Assembly: GCA_900767385.1 (NCBI GenBank)
Contig: CAAFYY010000014.1
Coordinates: 1-7,440 of the forward strand
Direction of reading: 5' to 3'
Source of the DNA: Bacteroidales bacterium
Lineage (GTDB): Bacteria; Bacteroidota; Bacteroidia; Bacteroidales; Paludibacteraceae
Length of the DNA: 7,440 nucleotides
Shown here: positions 1-6,350 of the stretch, one piece after another
Numbering within the stretch: position 1 is the stretch's first letter
Layout: each line of letters opens with the position of its first letter
Made by a program: the position numbers and the translations under genes
Notes under the pieces: generated by a model
Seen by the model: only the letters and a program-made list of their open reading frames with translations
Database searches by the model: none
Told to the model about the DNA's origin: nothing

Positions 1-491
1 CCTTTGCGAGCCATGGTGAGGATGGTGTCGAGGTGACCCATCTCAAAGCATTCGTATTCTGGTTTGATGTGTCTCTCCATCATGCGTTGGCCGAAAGCAC
101 GCATTGTTGGCATTGAGTTGTCGAAGATGTCGTCGCCGAAGTTGCAAGTGCCGCAGTCCAATGTAGCCATTTCTGGCACTGGAGTGGTGTTGGTAGAGTC
201 CAATCTCTCGTCTGGAGTCATGCCTACTGCACCGCCAGTGGATGGGATGAGGATGACGTTAGGACAAGCTTTGAGGATGGCCTCGGTGCACTCTTGGAAA
301 CGTTCGTGGCTTTGGGTTGGGGTGCCGTCGTCTTGACGAACGTGGAGGTGAACGATGGCAGCACCAGCGTCAACTGCAGATTTTGCCTCACGAACAATTT
401 CCTCAACGGTATAAGGAACGTTAGGGTTTTGCTCTTTGGTTACCTCTGCGCCGCAGATGGCGGCTGTGATGATGAGTTTGTTTGCAGCCAT
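1..491 (-). CDS. kce: 3-keto-5-aminohexanoate cleavage enzyme (Kce), 5' part
   Basis: Beta-keto-acid cleavage enzyme (BKACE/DUF849 family). Kce condenses 3-keto-5-aminohexanoate with acetyl-CoA to give 3-aminobutyryl-CoA and acetoacetate in cytoplasmic lysine fermentation. The frame opens at ATG 489-491 and stays open for about 163 codons to the window edge, so the C-terminal half (including the third, glutamate, zinc ligand known in the family) is missing. Visible landmarks are the N-terminal strand LIITAAICGAE with Glu16, the metal-binding pair His48/His50 in IVHLHVRQDDG, the STGGAVG loop near residue 84, and a downstream CGTCNFGDDIF segment. All occupy the places expected from characterised Kce enzymes. 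Only 6 bp separate it from the kal stop codon, so the two are surely co-transcribed. There is no Shine-Dalgarno sequence. The BKACE superfamily has many substrates; the kal neighbour is what makes the Kce assignment firm. Confidence 0.93.
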   Translation of the reverse strand, partial: MAANKLIITAAICGAEVTKEQNPNVPYTVEEIVREAKSAVDAGAAIVHLHVRQDDGTPTQSHERFQECTEAILKACPNVILIPSTGGAVGMTPDERLDSTNTTPVPEMATLDCGTCNFGDDIFDNSMPTMRAFGQRMMERHIKPEYECFEMGHLDTILTMARK

Positions 492-497
492 AGTGTA

Positions 498-890
498 TTA
501 TTCGTGATTGATGCGTTGGCACTCTTTCTTGACTACGCAGGTACCGCTTGCACGGCAAACAACGATTGGCTCAGCCAATACGTCGGCAGCAGAGTCAGAT
601 ACGTCAGGACGTGGGATGATGACTTTTCTTGCTTCGAATTTCATTTTGCGTGAGGTGTTGCCTACTTTCACGATTTCGCCTTCAGCTTCGATGTAGTCGC
701 CAGCAAAAACAGGAGCAAGGAACTCTACGTTGTCGTAAGCGCAGAAGAGGCCTTCGTCGCCGTCGTGCATGATGAGGAGTTCTGTTGCTACGTCGCCAAA
801 CAAAGCGAGCATGTGAGCACCGTCAACGAGGTTGCCACCATAGTGAGCATCCTGAGAGCTCATTCTCAATCTGATCAATGATTTTTCCAT
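498..890 (-). CDS. kal: 3-aminobutyryl-CoA ammonia-lyase (Kal)
   Basis: Small (130 aa) hotdog-fold protein that eliminates ammonia from L-3-aminobutyryl-CoA to give crotonyl-CoA, the step after Kce in lysine fermentation. The N-terminus reads IRLRMSSQDAHYGGNLVDG (residues 6-24), the conserved Kal segment. It is followed by a typical hotdog central helix (HMLALFGDVATELL) and the strand region VEFLAPVFAGDYIEAEGEI. Length agrees with the single-domain family. The start at 888-890 is chosen because the conserved block begins only a few residues later. The upstream spacer (25 bp to atoD) is A/T-rich without a Shine-Dalgarno sequence. The gene is sandwiched between atoD and kce, all on one strand, which fits one operon. 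Without the neighbours it would be described only as a hotdog-fold thioesterase-like protein. Confidence 0.92.
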   Translation of the reverse strand: MEKSLIRLRMSSQDAHYGGNLVDGAHMLALFGDVATELLIMHDGDEGLFCAYDNVEFLAPVFAGDYIEAEGEIVKVGNTSRKMKFEARKVIIPRPDVSDSAADVLAEPIVVCRASGTCVVKKECQRINHE

Positions 891-915
891 ATCTTATTTT
901 TGTTTTAGTTATCGA

Positions 916-1563
916 TTATGCTACGTAGAAATCTACCAAGATGTTTGGAGTGTGAACTTGTTCTGGTTTAATGTCGCCAGTTGGAACGAGTTCGTCGATT
1001 TCGGCGATTACCAAGTCGGCTGCAGCAGCCATCAATGGGTTGAAGTTTTGGCTTGTGCCGAGGTAAACGAGGTTGCCGCTTTCGTCGCCACGGCTTGCAC
1101 CGATGAGTGCTACGTCAGCATGGAGAGGTTTTTCGAGCAAATAGTCTTTGCCGTCAACATTGATTACCTGTTTGCCGTTGGCAACAACGGTGCCGAGACC
1201 AACTGGAGTGAGGATACCGCCGAGGCCGCAACCACCAGCGCGTACACGCTCTGCCAATGTGCCTTGTGGAACGAGTTCTACTTCGAGTTCTCCTGCATTC
1301 ATTTGTTGTTGGTTCAAGCTGTTTGCGCCGATATAGGAAGCAACCAACTTTTTGAGTTGTTTGTTTTGGAACAAGAGACCTACGCCTTTTTCGTCATAAG
1401 CAGAGTCGTTGCAGATAAGTGTCAAGTTCTTCACGTTTGTCTTTGACAAAGCCTCGAGAATGCGGTTTGCTGAACCATTTGCCAAGAAGCCGCCGCACAT
1501 GATGGTCATACCATCCTTGATTTTAGCTACTGCTTCTTCTACGGAGATTCTTTTTTGAGCCAT
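916..1563 (-). CDS. atoD: Acetoacetate/butyrate CoA-transferase, alpha subunit
   Basis: Alpha subunit (215 aa) of a family I CoA-transferase. The alpha2beta2-type enzyme transfers CoA between butyryl-CoA or acetyl-CoA and acetoacetate, recycling the acetoacetate made by Kce. The protein tracks AtoD over its whole length. It has the glycine-rich CoA-transferase signature DGMTIMCGGFLANG (residues 17-30), CNDSAYDEKGVG near 51-62, the loop VPQGTLAERVRAGGCGLGG (98-116), LTPVGLGTVV after it, and the C-terminal ADLVIAEIDELVPTG. The proline usual at the end of the signature is alanine (SAN instead of TPS). The catalytic glutamate lies in the beta subunit, which is not adjacent: kal follows directly. 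It appears to be the first gene of the operon, with a 260-bp divergent intergenic region upstream. An acetate-type or other short-chain specificity cannot be excluded from sequence alone. Confidence 0.92.
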   Translation of the reverse strand: MAQKRISVEEAVAKIKDGMTIMCGGFLANGSANRILEALSKTNVKNLTLICNDSAYDEKGVGLLFQNKQLKKLVASYIGANSLNQQQMNAGELEVELVPQGTLAERVRAGGCGLGGILTPVGLGTVVANGKQVINVDGKDYLLEKPLHADVALIGASRGDESGNLVYLGTSQNFNPLMAAAADLVIAEIDELVPTGDIKPEQVHTPNILVDFYVA

Positions 1564-1608
1564 AATAAGTAGTTGTATTTTAGTAGTTTATTTGTTCGTG
1601 TTTTTTAG

Positions 1609-1623
1609 GGGCATAATTTGCCC
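1609..1623 (-). other. Perfect hairpin in the atoD leader
   Basis: GGGCA (1609-1613) and TGCCC (1619-1623) form a perfect 5-bp stem around the 5-nt TAATT loop, with A/T pairs that could extend it by a further step or two through a G-T wobble. It lies 46 bp upstream of the atoD start and just downstream of the best candidate -7 box, so it would sit close to the 5' end of the transcript. There is no U-tract immediately after it on the minus strand, so it is not a terminator. It may be a stabilising 5' stem or an operator; that role is inference. Confidence 0.4.
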
Positions 1624-1633
1624 TTTTAGGCGG

Positions 1634-1641
1634 TAAAGTTA
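1634..1641 (-). promoter_or_regulatory. Possible -7 box for atoD-kal-kce
   Basis: On the minus strand this reads TAACTTTA, which matches the Bacteroidetes -7 consensus TAnnTTTG at every position but the last. No clear TTG -33 element stands at the right distance upstream. It is the best candidate in the divergent spacer, but weak. Confidence 0.35.
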
Positions 1642-1768
1642 AGGCTTTTTTTTGAATTTTAAGGTGGTTTTTTTTCTTATTTTTTTTATATGTATAAATG
1701 AACTTTTGAGACAATCTAAGATGGTCTTTTGGGAAATGATTATTTGTAAAATGCAGACTTTGTCCTGG

Positions 1769-1797
1769 TTTGGTTTGATGCTTTTTTTCTACCTTTG
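1769..1797 (+). promoter_or_regulatory. Bacteroidetes-type promoter for alkD
   Basis: A perfect TACCTTTG -7 box (1790-1797) is preceded by TTTG at 1769-1772 with a 17-bp spacer, close to the usual -33/-7 arrangement of the Bacteroidetes housekeeping sigma factor. Transcription would begin about 5-8 bp downstream, leaving a leader of only about 20 nt before the ATG at 1824. Confidence 0.65.
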
Positions 1798-1823
1798 TCG
1801 GCGGTTAAAAAATCGCGTTAATT

Positions 1824-2543
1824 ATGAATGCAACAGAAATACAACAGCTTCTGAATGAGGTCTCCTCGAAGGAGAAGGCACTCGTTCTCAATCGTTTTTT
1901 CAAGACGGGAAGGGGAGAGTACGGCGAGGGAGACCTCTTCCGTGGTGTGAAGATGCCCGAACAACGGGCAATTGTCAAGTGTGTCGACAATTTGATAGAC
2001 TTCAAGCTGATTGACGACTTGTTGGCTTCGGTCTATCACGAAGATCGTATGATGGGACTGCTGATTCTCGTCAAATGGTTTGAGGCTTCCAAGAAACATC
2101 CAGAAAATCAGGCGGAGATTTTCGGCTATTATCTGGCACATACCTCCTCTATCAATAATTGGGATTTGGTCGATTTGTCAGCTCCGAAAATCGTTGGCGC
2201 CTACTTAGTTAATCGCGACTGCGAGATTCTTTTCCGCTTAGCAAATAGCACGAATCTCTGGGAGCAGCGGATTGCGATGGTTTCTACATGGAAACTGATT
2301 CAGCAGGGACGTTTTGAGCCGTCTTTGCAATTGGCGGAAAGGCTTCTCAATCATCCGCATGACTTGATGCAAAAGGCTGTCGGATGGATGCTGAGAGAAG
2401 TGGGTAAACGCGACTTGGATTTGGAGATTGATTTCTTGACCACAGATCATAGATATCAGCGTATGCCGCGAACAATGTTGAGGTATGCTATTGAGAAGTT
2501 TCCAGAGCCCTTGCGACTGCAGTTTTTACACGGCGAGATATAG
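1824..2543 (+). CDS. alkD: AlkD-like alkylpurine DNA glycosylase
   Basis: DNA alkylation repair protein of the AlkC/AlkD family (Pfam DNA_alkylation). These are all-helical HEAT-like-repeat enzymes that excise cationic N3- and N7-alkylpurines without flipping the base. The 239-aa length matches Bacillus cereus AlkD. Active-site residues are present at the expected places: Trp113 and Asp117 in NNWDLVDLSAPKI, Arg149 in WEQRIAM, and Trp188 in VGWMLREVGKRD (compare AlkD Trp109, Asp113, Arg148, Trp187). The N-terminus has the family's GRGEYGEGDLFRGVKMPEQR segment (29-48). It is transcribed alone from its own promoter, divergent to the lysine operon and convergent with rho, and ends at a hairpin terminator. 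Nothing suggests induction by alkylation (no adjacent ada-like gene). Some paralogues of this fold lack glycosylase activity, but retention of all key residues argues for an active enzyme. Confidence 0.92.
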   Translation: MNATEIQQLLNEVSSKEKALVLNRFFKTGRGEYGEGDLFRGVKMPEQRAIVKCVDNLIDFKLIDDLLASVYHEDRMMGLLILVKWFEASKKHPENQAEIFGYYLAHTSSINNWDLVDLSAPKIVGAYLVNRDCEILFRLANSTNLWEQRIAMVSTWKLIQQGRFEPSLQLAERLLNHPHDLMQKAVGWMLREVGKRDLDLEIDFLTTDHRYQRMPRTMLRYAIEKFPEPLRLQFLHGEI

Positions 2544-2560
2544 TACGTTTCCTACTGAAA

Positions 2561-2605
2561 ATAAGACAGGTGTGCAGAGAGAATCTACACACCTGTTTCT
2601 TTTTA
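2561..2605. terminator. Bidirectional terminator between alkD and rho
   Basis: ACAGGTGTG (2566-2574) pairs perfectly with CACACCTGT (2588-2596). A further three pairs inside, past one mismatch, close a 5-nt loop. On the plus strand the stem runs into TTCTTTTTAT. On the minus strand it runs into CTTATTTTC. It lies 22 bp past the alkD stop and 27 bp past the rho stop, so it serves convergent genes in both directions, best on the plus strand. Confidence 0.85.
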
Positions 2606-2623
2606 TCTGAGGTTGCAAGAGTG

Positions 2624-4489
2624 TTAGCTCATGCTGTTGTTCATACTCTTGAGGAACTCTTCGTTGTTGCGGGTGAGTTCAAGATTTTTCTTCATGAATT
2701 CCATCGCTTCGGTGGTGTTCATGTCGGAGAGGTAATTGCGTAAGATCCATGCACGGCCAAGTGTCTCGCTGTCCACCAAAAGGTCGTCTCGTCGGGTGCT
2801 GGATGCCATGATGTCGACCGCAGGGAAGATGCGTTTGTTGGAGAGTTTGCGGTCGAGCTGAAGTTCCATATTACCAGTGCCTTTGAACTCTTCAAAGATT
2901 ACGTCGTCCATCTTGGAGCCGGTCTCGGTCAAGGCGGTTGCGATGATGGTCAGGGAACCACCGTTTTCTATCTTACGGGCAGCACCGAAGAAGCGTTTGG
3001 GCTTATGGAGTGCGTTGGCGTCAACACCACCAGAGAGCACCTTGCCCGAGGCTGGTTGGAAGGTGTTGTAGGCGCGTGCAAGACGGGTGATAGAGTCGAG
3101 CAGTATGACTACGTCGTGACCGCATTCCACCATGCGTTTTGCTTTCTCGTGAACGATGTCGGCCACTTTGACATGATGTTCTGCCGATTCGTCGAAAGTG
3201 GATGAGATGACCTCGGCCTTTACGCTTCGTGCCATGTCTGTCACCTCTTCCGGACGTTCGTCAATCAACAGGATGATCATGTAGACTTCTGGGTGGTTGG
3301 CCGAGATGGCGTTGGCTATGTCCTTGAGGAGGACGGTCTTACCTGTTTTTGGCTGAGCGACAATCAGACCGCGCTGACCTTTGCCGATTGGGGCAAAGAG
3401 GTCGAGGATACGCATGGAGAGGGGGTCGTTGAAGCCCTTGGTGAGTTTGAATTTCTCGTTAGGGAAGAGGGGAGTAAGGTGCTCAAATGGAATCCTGTCG
3501 CGAGCCTCTTCTGGTGTGAGGTTGTTGATTTTCGTTACCTTAACTAAAGGGAAATAGCGTTCGCCTTCCTTCGGTGGACGGATAGGGCCCTCGACGGTGT
3601 CGCCGGTCTTCAATCCATAGAATTTGATCTGTTGTTGTGAGACGTAGATGTCATCGGGCGAAGGGAGGTAGTTGTAGTCGGAAGAGCGGAGGAATCCGTA
3701 GCCGTCGGCCATCATCTCGAGGGTGCCGGTGCCGATGAGTACGTCGTCGAAGTTGTAACTCTTGTTGTAGAGTTCCATAATGGAACGTGCCTGTTTTGGC
3801 GCATTGTCCATAGGTGTCACTTCCACTGGGGTGTTGTTAGCAACAGGCTCTTGAGGCATCTGTGGTGCGACTGGTGCCATTGCTGTTGGCTTGAACAGTG
3901 GTTCGTTTTTCTGTGCCTTTGGCTGTTGTGGAAGCGGTTGTGCCATCCGTTTCTCTACGGTAGCAGTGTTGTTCTCGTTGAGAGCGGCGGAAGCGATGGG
4001 GGCAGTCTTGTTGTCGCCGATTCTCTTGCGTACACGTTTGGTGGTATCTTCGGTATTGCCCTCCACTTTGGCTGGGGCAGGAGTCTCTGGAGCCTTTTCT
4101 GCAACAGGTTCTGCCTTAGCGTTTTCTTTGTCGGCAGCAGTTTTCTTCTCTGCGCTTTTCTTCTTGGTTGCTTTGGCTTTTTTGGCTGGCTGAGGTTCTA
4201 CGGAGTCTTCTTTGACAACGCTTTCTTTTTCTTCTGTTTTCTTGGTTGTCTTTTTGGCTTCCGTTTTATTCGGTTTGTCCTCTTTCGGTGTCTCTTTTTT
4301 GGCTTTCGTGGTTTGTTTCTTGGCTTTGGCCTGCTCGGGTTGGGAGGCTGCCACCAAGGCTTGCTGATCGAGGATAGCGTAGACTAATTCGTCGGCAGAT
4401 AAGGAACTCACTTTTTTGATGCTCAATTCGTTGGCAACGGATTGAAGCTCAACAAGCGACATTTCTTTTAATTGTATGATATTGTACAT
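2624..4489 (-). CDS. rho: Transcription termination factor Rho, with long disordered insertion
   Basis: Hexameric RNA helicase that ends transcription. At 621 aa it is about 200 residues longer than E. coli Rho (419 aa). Order of parts: a Rho N-terminal helical domain (residues 1-45, SLVELQSVANELSI); a low-complexity insertion (about 50-232), first lysine/alanine/threonine/glutamate-rich (25 of residues 51-130 are Lys), then Pro/Gln/Asn-rich; an OB-fold RNA-binding domain (about 245-322) with RNP-like DGYGFLRS and PDDIYVS; and the ATPase core with Walker A GLIVAQPKTGKT (374-385), the LIDERPEE segment (408-415), Walker B VVILLDS (460-466), the Q-loop KVLSGGVDANALHKPKRF (483-500), and arginine-finger region STRRDDLL (564-571). 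The start at 4487-4489 is preferred because MYNIIQL is a usual Bacteroidetes Rho N-terminus; Met10 is the only close alternative. The catalytic core is intact. The gene is monocistronic, with its own promoter and structured leader. Confidence 0.98.
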   Translation of the reverse strand: MYNIIQLKEMSLVELQSVANELSIKKVSSLSADELVYAILDQQALVAASQPEQAKAKKQTTKAKKETPKEDKPNKTEAKKTTKKTEEKESVVKEDSVEPQPAKKAKATKKKSAEKKTAADKENAKAEPVAEKAPETPAPAKVEGNTEDTTKRVRKRIGDNKTAPIASAALNENNTATVEKRMAQPLPQQPKAQKNEPLFKPTAMAPVAPQMPQEPVANNTPVEVTPMDNAPKQARSIMELYNKSYNFDDVLIGTGTLEMMADGYGFLRSSDYNYLPSPDDIYVSQQQIKFYGLKTGDTVEGPIRPPKEGERYFPLVKVTKINNLTPEEARDRIPFEHLTPLFPNEKFKLTKGFNDPLSMRILDLFAPIGKGQRGLIVAQPKTGKTVLLKDIANAISANHPEVYMIILLIDERPEEVTDMARSVKAEVISSTFDESAEHHVKVADIVHEKAKRMVECGHDVVILLDSITRLARAYNTFQPASGKVLSGGVDANALHKPKRFFGAARKIENGGSLTIIATALTETGSKMDDVIFEEFKGTGNMELQLDRKLSNKRIFPAVDIMASSTRRDDLLVDSETLGRAWILRNYLSDMNTTEAMEFMKKNLELTRNNEEFLKSMNNSMS

Positions 4490-4627
4490 TGTAGATTATT
4501 GAAACGGGCAATATGCTCGTTGTGTTTGTCTTGTTTGTATGTAAGTTTGGGAGATAAACAAGGGTTAAGAGGCTGTTTGAAAATCGTACTGCTTGTTGGT
4601 TTCTGTGCAGTATTACCCTTGCTTTTG
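4490..4627 (-). other. rho: Structured 5' leader of rho mRNA
   Basis: About 138 nt separate the predicted transcription start from the rho ATG. The region folds into nested inverted repeats. TACTGC (4587-4592) pairs with GCAGTA (4607-4612) around a 14-nt loop. Directly outside it, TTACCCTT (4613-4620) pairs with the AAGGGTTAA arm (4560-4568) with one bulged base. In E. coli, rho is autoregulated by Rho-dependent attenuation in its leader; a comparable role here is inference. No uninterrupted U-tract follows either stem, so it is not a simple intrinsic terminator. Confidence 0.45.
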
Positions 4628-4632
4628 CGGTG

Positions 4633-4661
4633 CAAAGATACAACATTTTTCGGATATACAA
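4633..4661 (-). promoter_or_regulatory. Bacteroidetes-type promoter for rho
   Basis: On the minus strand a perfect -7 box TATCTTTG (4640-4633) is preceded by TTG (4661-4659) with an 18-bp spacer, the canonical arrangement for the phylum. The predicted start near 4627 places the rho leader directly downstream. Confidence 0.7.
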
Positions 4662-5035
4662 GCGTGCGGAAAAATGTATTTGATTTTTTTGAAAAAAGAT
4701 TGACCGCTGCGGTTTGTAGGAATGGGTTTTTATGCGATGATTTCTTGCTGCTTGTTTTCGATTGCCCGTTTTTGCGGGATGAAATCTGACTGTTGATTTG
4801 AGTTTTCTTTTTTTGTAGCATATTTTCCTTGTTGCTGCTTGTCGGCAATGTTTTCTGTGGGAGAATATGGGGAAACGGTTTGGGCAATCCCGATTTCTGC
4901 GAGGAGATTTCCCGAATCAATCATGAGATGAAGATTTCGGAAAACAGAATGGCGGAATAGATTGGTCTTTGTGGAGATTTAACAAGAAACAGTGTCGTTG
5001 CCCTTCGCCGCTTTCGTGATACATATATATAATAC
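4662..5035. other. Spacer upstream of the rho promoter, no convincing gene
   Basis: This stretch lies between the terminator of the acyltransferase gene and the rho promoter. Open frames exist on both strands but look like chance. The best is a 64-codon minus-strand frame (4730-4924), rich in Gln/Lys/Asn with no recognisable domain and no -7 box upstream. A small GC hairpin, CCCG (4765-4768) with CGGG (4775-4778), is present. A/T-rich TATATATAATAC at about 5023-5034 precedes the terminator. I see no RNA gene, repeat array or mobile-element end. Confidence 0.4.
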
Positions 5036-5081
5036 ATCAAAAACGCCAACATCATCGTGAGTCTGAGTGATGTTGGCGTTG
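5036..5081 (-). terminator. Intrinsic terminator of the GlsB-like gene
   Basis: A perfect 13-bp inverted repeat, AACGCCAACATCA (5042-5054) and TGATGTTGGCGTT (5068-5080), surrounds a 13-nt loop. Read on the minus strand, the stem ends in GCGTTTTTGAT, giving a U-tract. It stands 26 bp beyond the stop codon of the gene ending at 5107 and isolates it from rho. Confidence 0.9.
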
Positions 5082-5106
5082 TTGCTTATCAGAATCAGTT
5101 GAGATT

Positions 5107-6117
5107 CTATTCTTTGTTTCTGCGTTTGTCTCTCTTTTGTGTGCGTGCTTTCTTGCGGATGCGCTGACGATGTTGACGCAAGATCTTGAGGTAGTTGATG
5201 TAAGGCAGGATGTATCGTTTGCGTTTCTCCTCGAGGAGGTCGCTGATGGTCACCATGATGCCTGTCTCATAGACCTCTCCGAACTCGTGGTTGACGCCGC
5301 TACCGAAGGTCTTCATCGTTGTTGAGAGGCCGATGTAGGCGTTGAACATCGCCGGGATGTTTTCGCCGATGGAGCGGGCCTCTTTCTGAAGAATCTTGTA
5401 GTTGGCTGCTTTGTCGTCGCCAGAGAAGATGCGGTCACCAATTTCTATCGCTTCCTTGCCGATTACCATCGGTTCGTCTGGGGTGATAAGACCCTCGTTG
5501 TCTGGGAAATATCTCTCAAGGAAAGTGTAGAGCAGGTCGCGAGCCAAAGCGTTGTATTCGCGGTAGATGGTCACTTTGCCTATGAGGTAGTTGACGTTTT
5601 TGTTCTTGTGGATGATGGCTCCGAGTCCGTCCCAGAGGTTGTCGAGTGCGAAGAGACTCTTCATGCCCATGAGGGCGGTTTGGTATTTTGGCTGAACGAA
5701 GGCGCGTCCCAATTCTATAGTGTGTTCGAGATATTCGTTGCAGAATTTCTCCGAGAAATGGAACATATGACCCGACACGAAGTTCGGCTGTCCGTTGTGC
5801 ATCGTCGTGTCCGTTCCTTTGATATAGCGGTAGCCGCCCACGATTTCCTCCTTCTCTGGGTCCCATACGATCAATTGTCTGTATGGTTTCTCCATGATAT
5901 CGTAGTCGTCGATATCCACCTCTTCGCCGGTGCCACCGCCGCCAGAGCGGAAAGCCAGTTCGCGAAGACGGCCGACCTCTCTCATGAGGTTAGGGCACTC
6001 GTGAGAAGAGAATTCGTAAAGCTCATTGTTGGCTTTGTTGGTAGGGCGCAGGAAATGCTTTTGGGTCAATTCCGCCTTGAGTATATCTTTGTCGATAGGA
6101 GCGATTACTTCTTTCAT
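5107..6117 (-). CDS. glsB: GlsB-like GNAT N-acyltransferase (glycine/ornithine lipid type)
   Basis: Member of the OlsB/GlsB-type acyltransferases (GNAT-like fold; often annotated putative hemolysin). In Bacteroides the GlsB enzyme N-acylates glycine with a 3-hydroxy fatty acid, the first step to glycine and serine-glycine lipids; the same activity here is inferred from similarity. From the chosen start (336 aa) the family core is visible: GRLRELAFRSGGGGTGEEVD (49-68), QLIVWDPEKEEIVGGYRY (81-98), HMFHFSEKF (117-125), IELGRAFVQPKYQ (134-146), LFALDNLWDGLG (155-166), and NHEFGEVYETGI (276-287). The last 23 residues carry 13 Lys/Arg, plausibly for contact with anionic membrane. The start at 6115-6117 (MKEVIAPIDKDILKAEL) is preferred over an upstream ATG at 6174, because that ATG overlaps the -7 box and the family N-terminus begins here. 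No GlsA-type O-acyltransferase is adjacent. Confidence 0.85.
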   Translation of the reverse strand: MKEVIAPIDKDILKAELTQKHFLRPTNKANNELYEFSSHECPNLMREVGRLRELAFRSGGGGTGEEVDIDDYDIMEKPYRQLIVWDPEKEEIVGGYRYIKGTDTTMHNGQPNFVSGHMFHFSEKFCNEYLEHTIELGRAFVQPKYQTALMGMKSLFALDNLWDGLGAIIHKNKNVNYLIGKVTIYREYNALARDLLYTFLERYFPDNEGLITPDEPMVIGKEAIEIGDRIFSGDDKAANYKILQKEARSIGENIPAMFNAYIGLSTTMKTFGSGVNHEFGEVYETGIMVTISDLLEEKRKRYILPYINYLKILRQHRQRIRKKARTQKRDKRRNKE

Positions 6118-6171
6118 AAGAGTTCGTCTTTCCTTTAGAAACGGGTTTGTTTGTTGTTTGATTAGATAGTG

Positions 6172-6179
6172 CAAAGGTA
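6172..6179 (-). promoter_or_regulatory. -7 box for the GlsB-like gene
   Basis: The minus strand reads TACCTTTG, a perfect Bacteroidetes -7 box. The TTTG at 6195-6192 is only 12 bp upstream, too close for a normal -33 element, so the upstream half is not resolved. Transcription would start near 6165, giving a leader of about 48 nt to the ATG at 6117 and excluding the ATG at 6174. Confidence 0.6.
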
Positions 6180-6350
6180 TGATTATTTTTTCAAACTTGT
6201 GTTGTCTTCGCCCAAAAACATGTGTTTATATCATAATGTTATATATTGTTGGACCAAAAATCATAGGGAGTTGGGGTAGGGTGCGTCTAAGGCTCAACTT
6301 GTTGTAGCGTTGTTTTTTTTGCCGTGGCACGGAGATTGAAAGATTTTTTG

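Noticed and set aside
952..1446. A 164-codon plus-strand frame opposite atoD
   Set aside because: It is a shadow of atoD, which matches its family from end to end on the minus strand.
3851..4387. A 178-codon plus-strand open frame opposite the disordered part of rho
   Set aside because: It is the reverse complement of Lys/Ala/Glu-rich codons, giving an artificial Phe/Leu/Gly/Cys-rich translation. It has no promoter, and rho is certain on the other strand.
4764..4779. GCCCG-GCGGG hairpin as an intrinsic terminator
   Set aside because: The stem is only 4-5 bp, no U-tract follows in either direction, and no gene ends nearby.
4468..4920. A 150-codon minus-strand open frame overlapping the rho start and leader
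   Set aside because: The canonical rho promoter lies inside it, it overlaps rho out of frame, and its Ser/Lys/Asn-rich translation has no recognisable domain.
5608..6138. A 176-codon plus-strand frame opposite the GlsB-like gene
   Set aside because: It is a shadow of a well-conserved minus-strand gene; the protein resembles no known family and has no promoter.
6229..6262. A/T-rich TTATATCATAATGTTATATATTG-like stretch as an origin, attachment site or regulator box
   Set aside because: It shows only imperfect, low-complexity symmetry, as expected of an A/T-rich divergent spacer; no repeated box or integrase is nearby.
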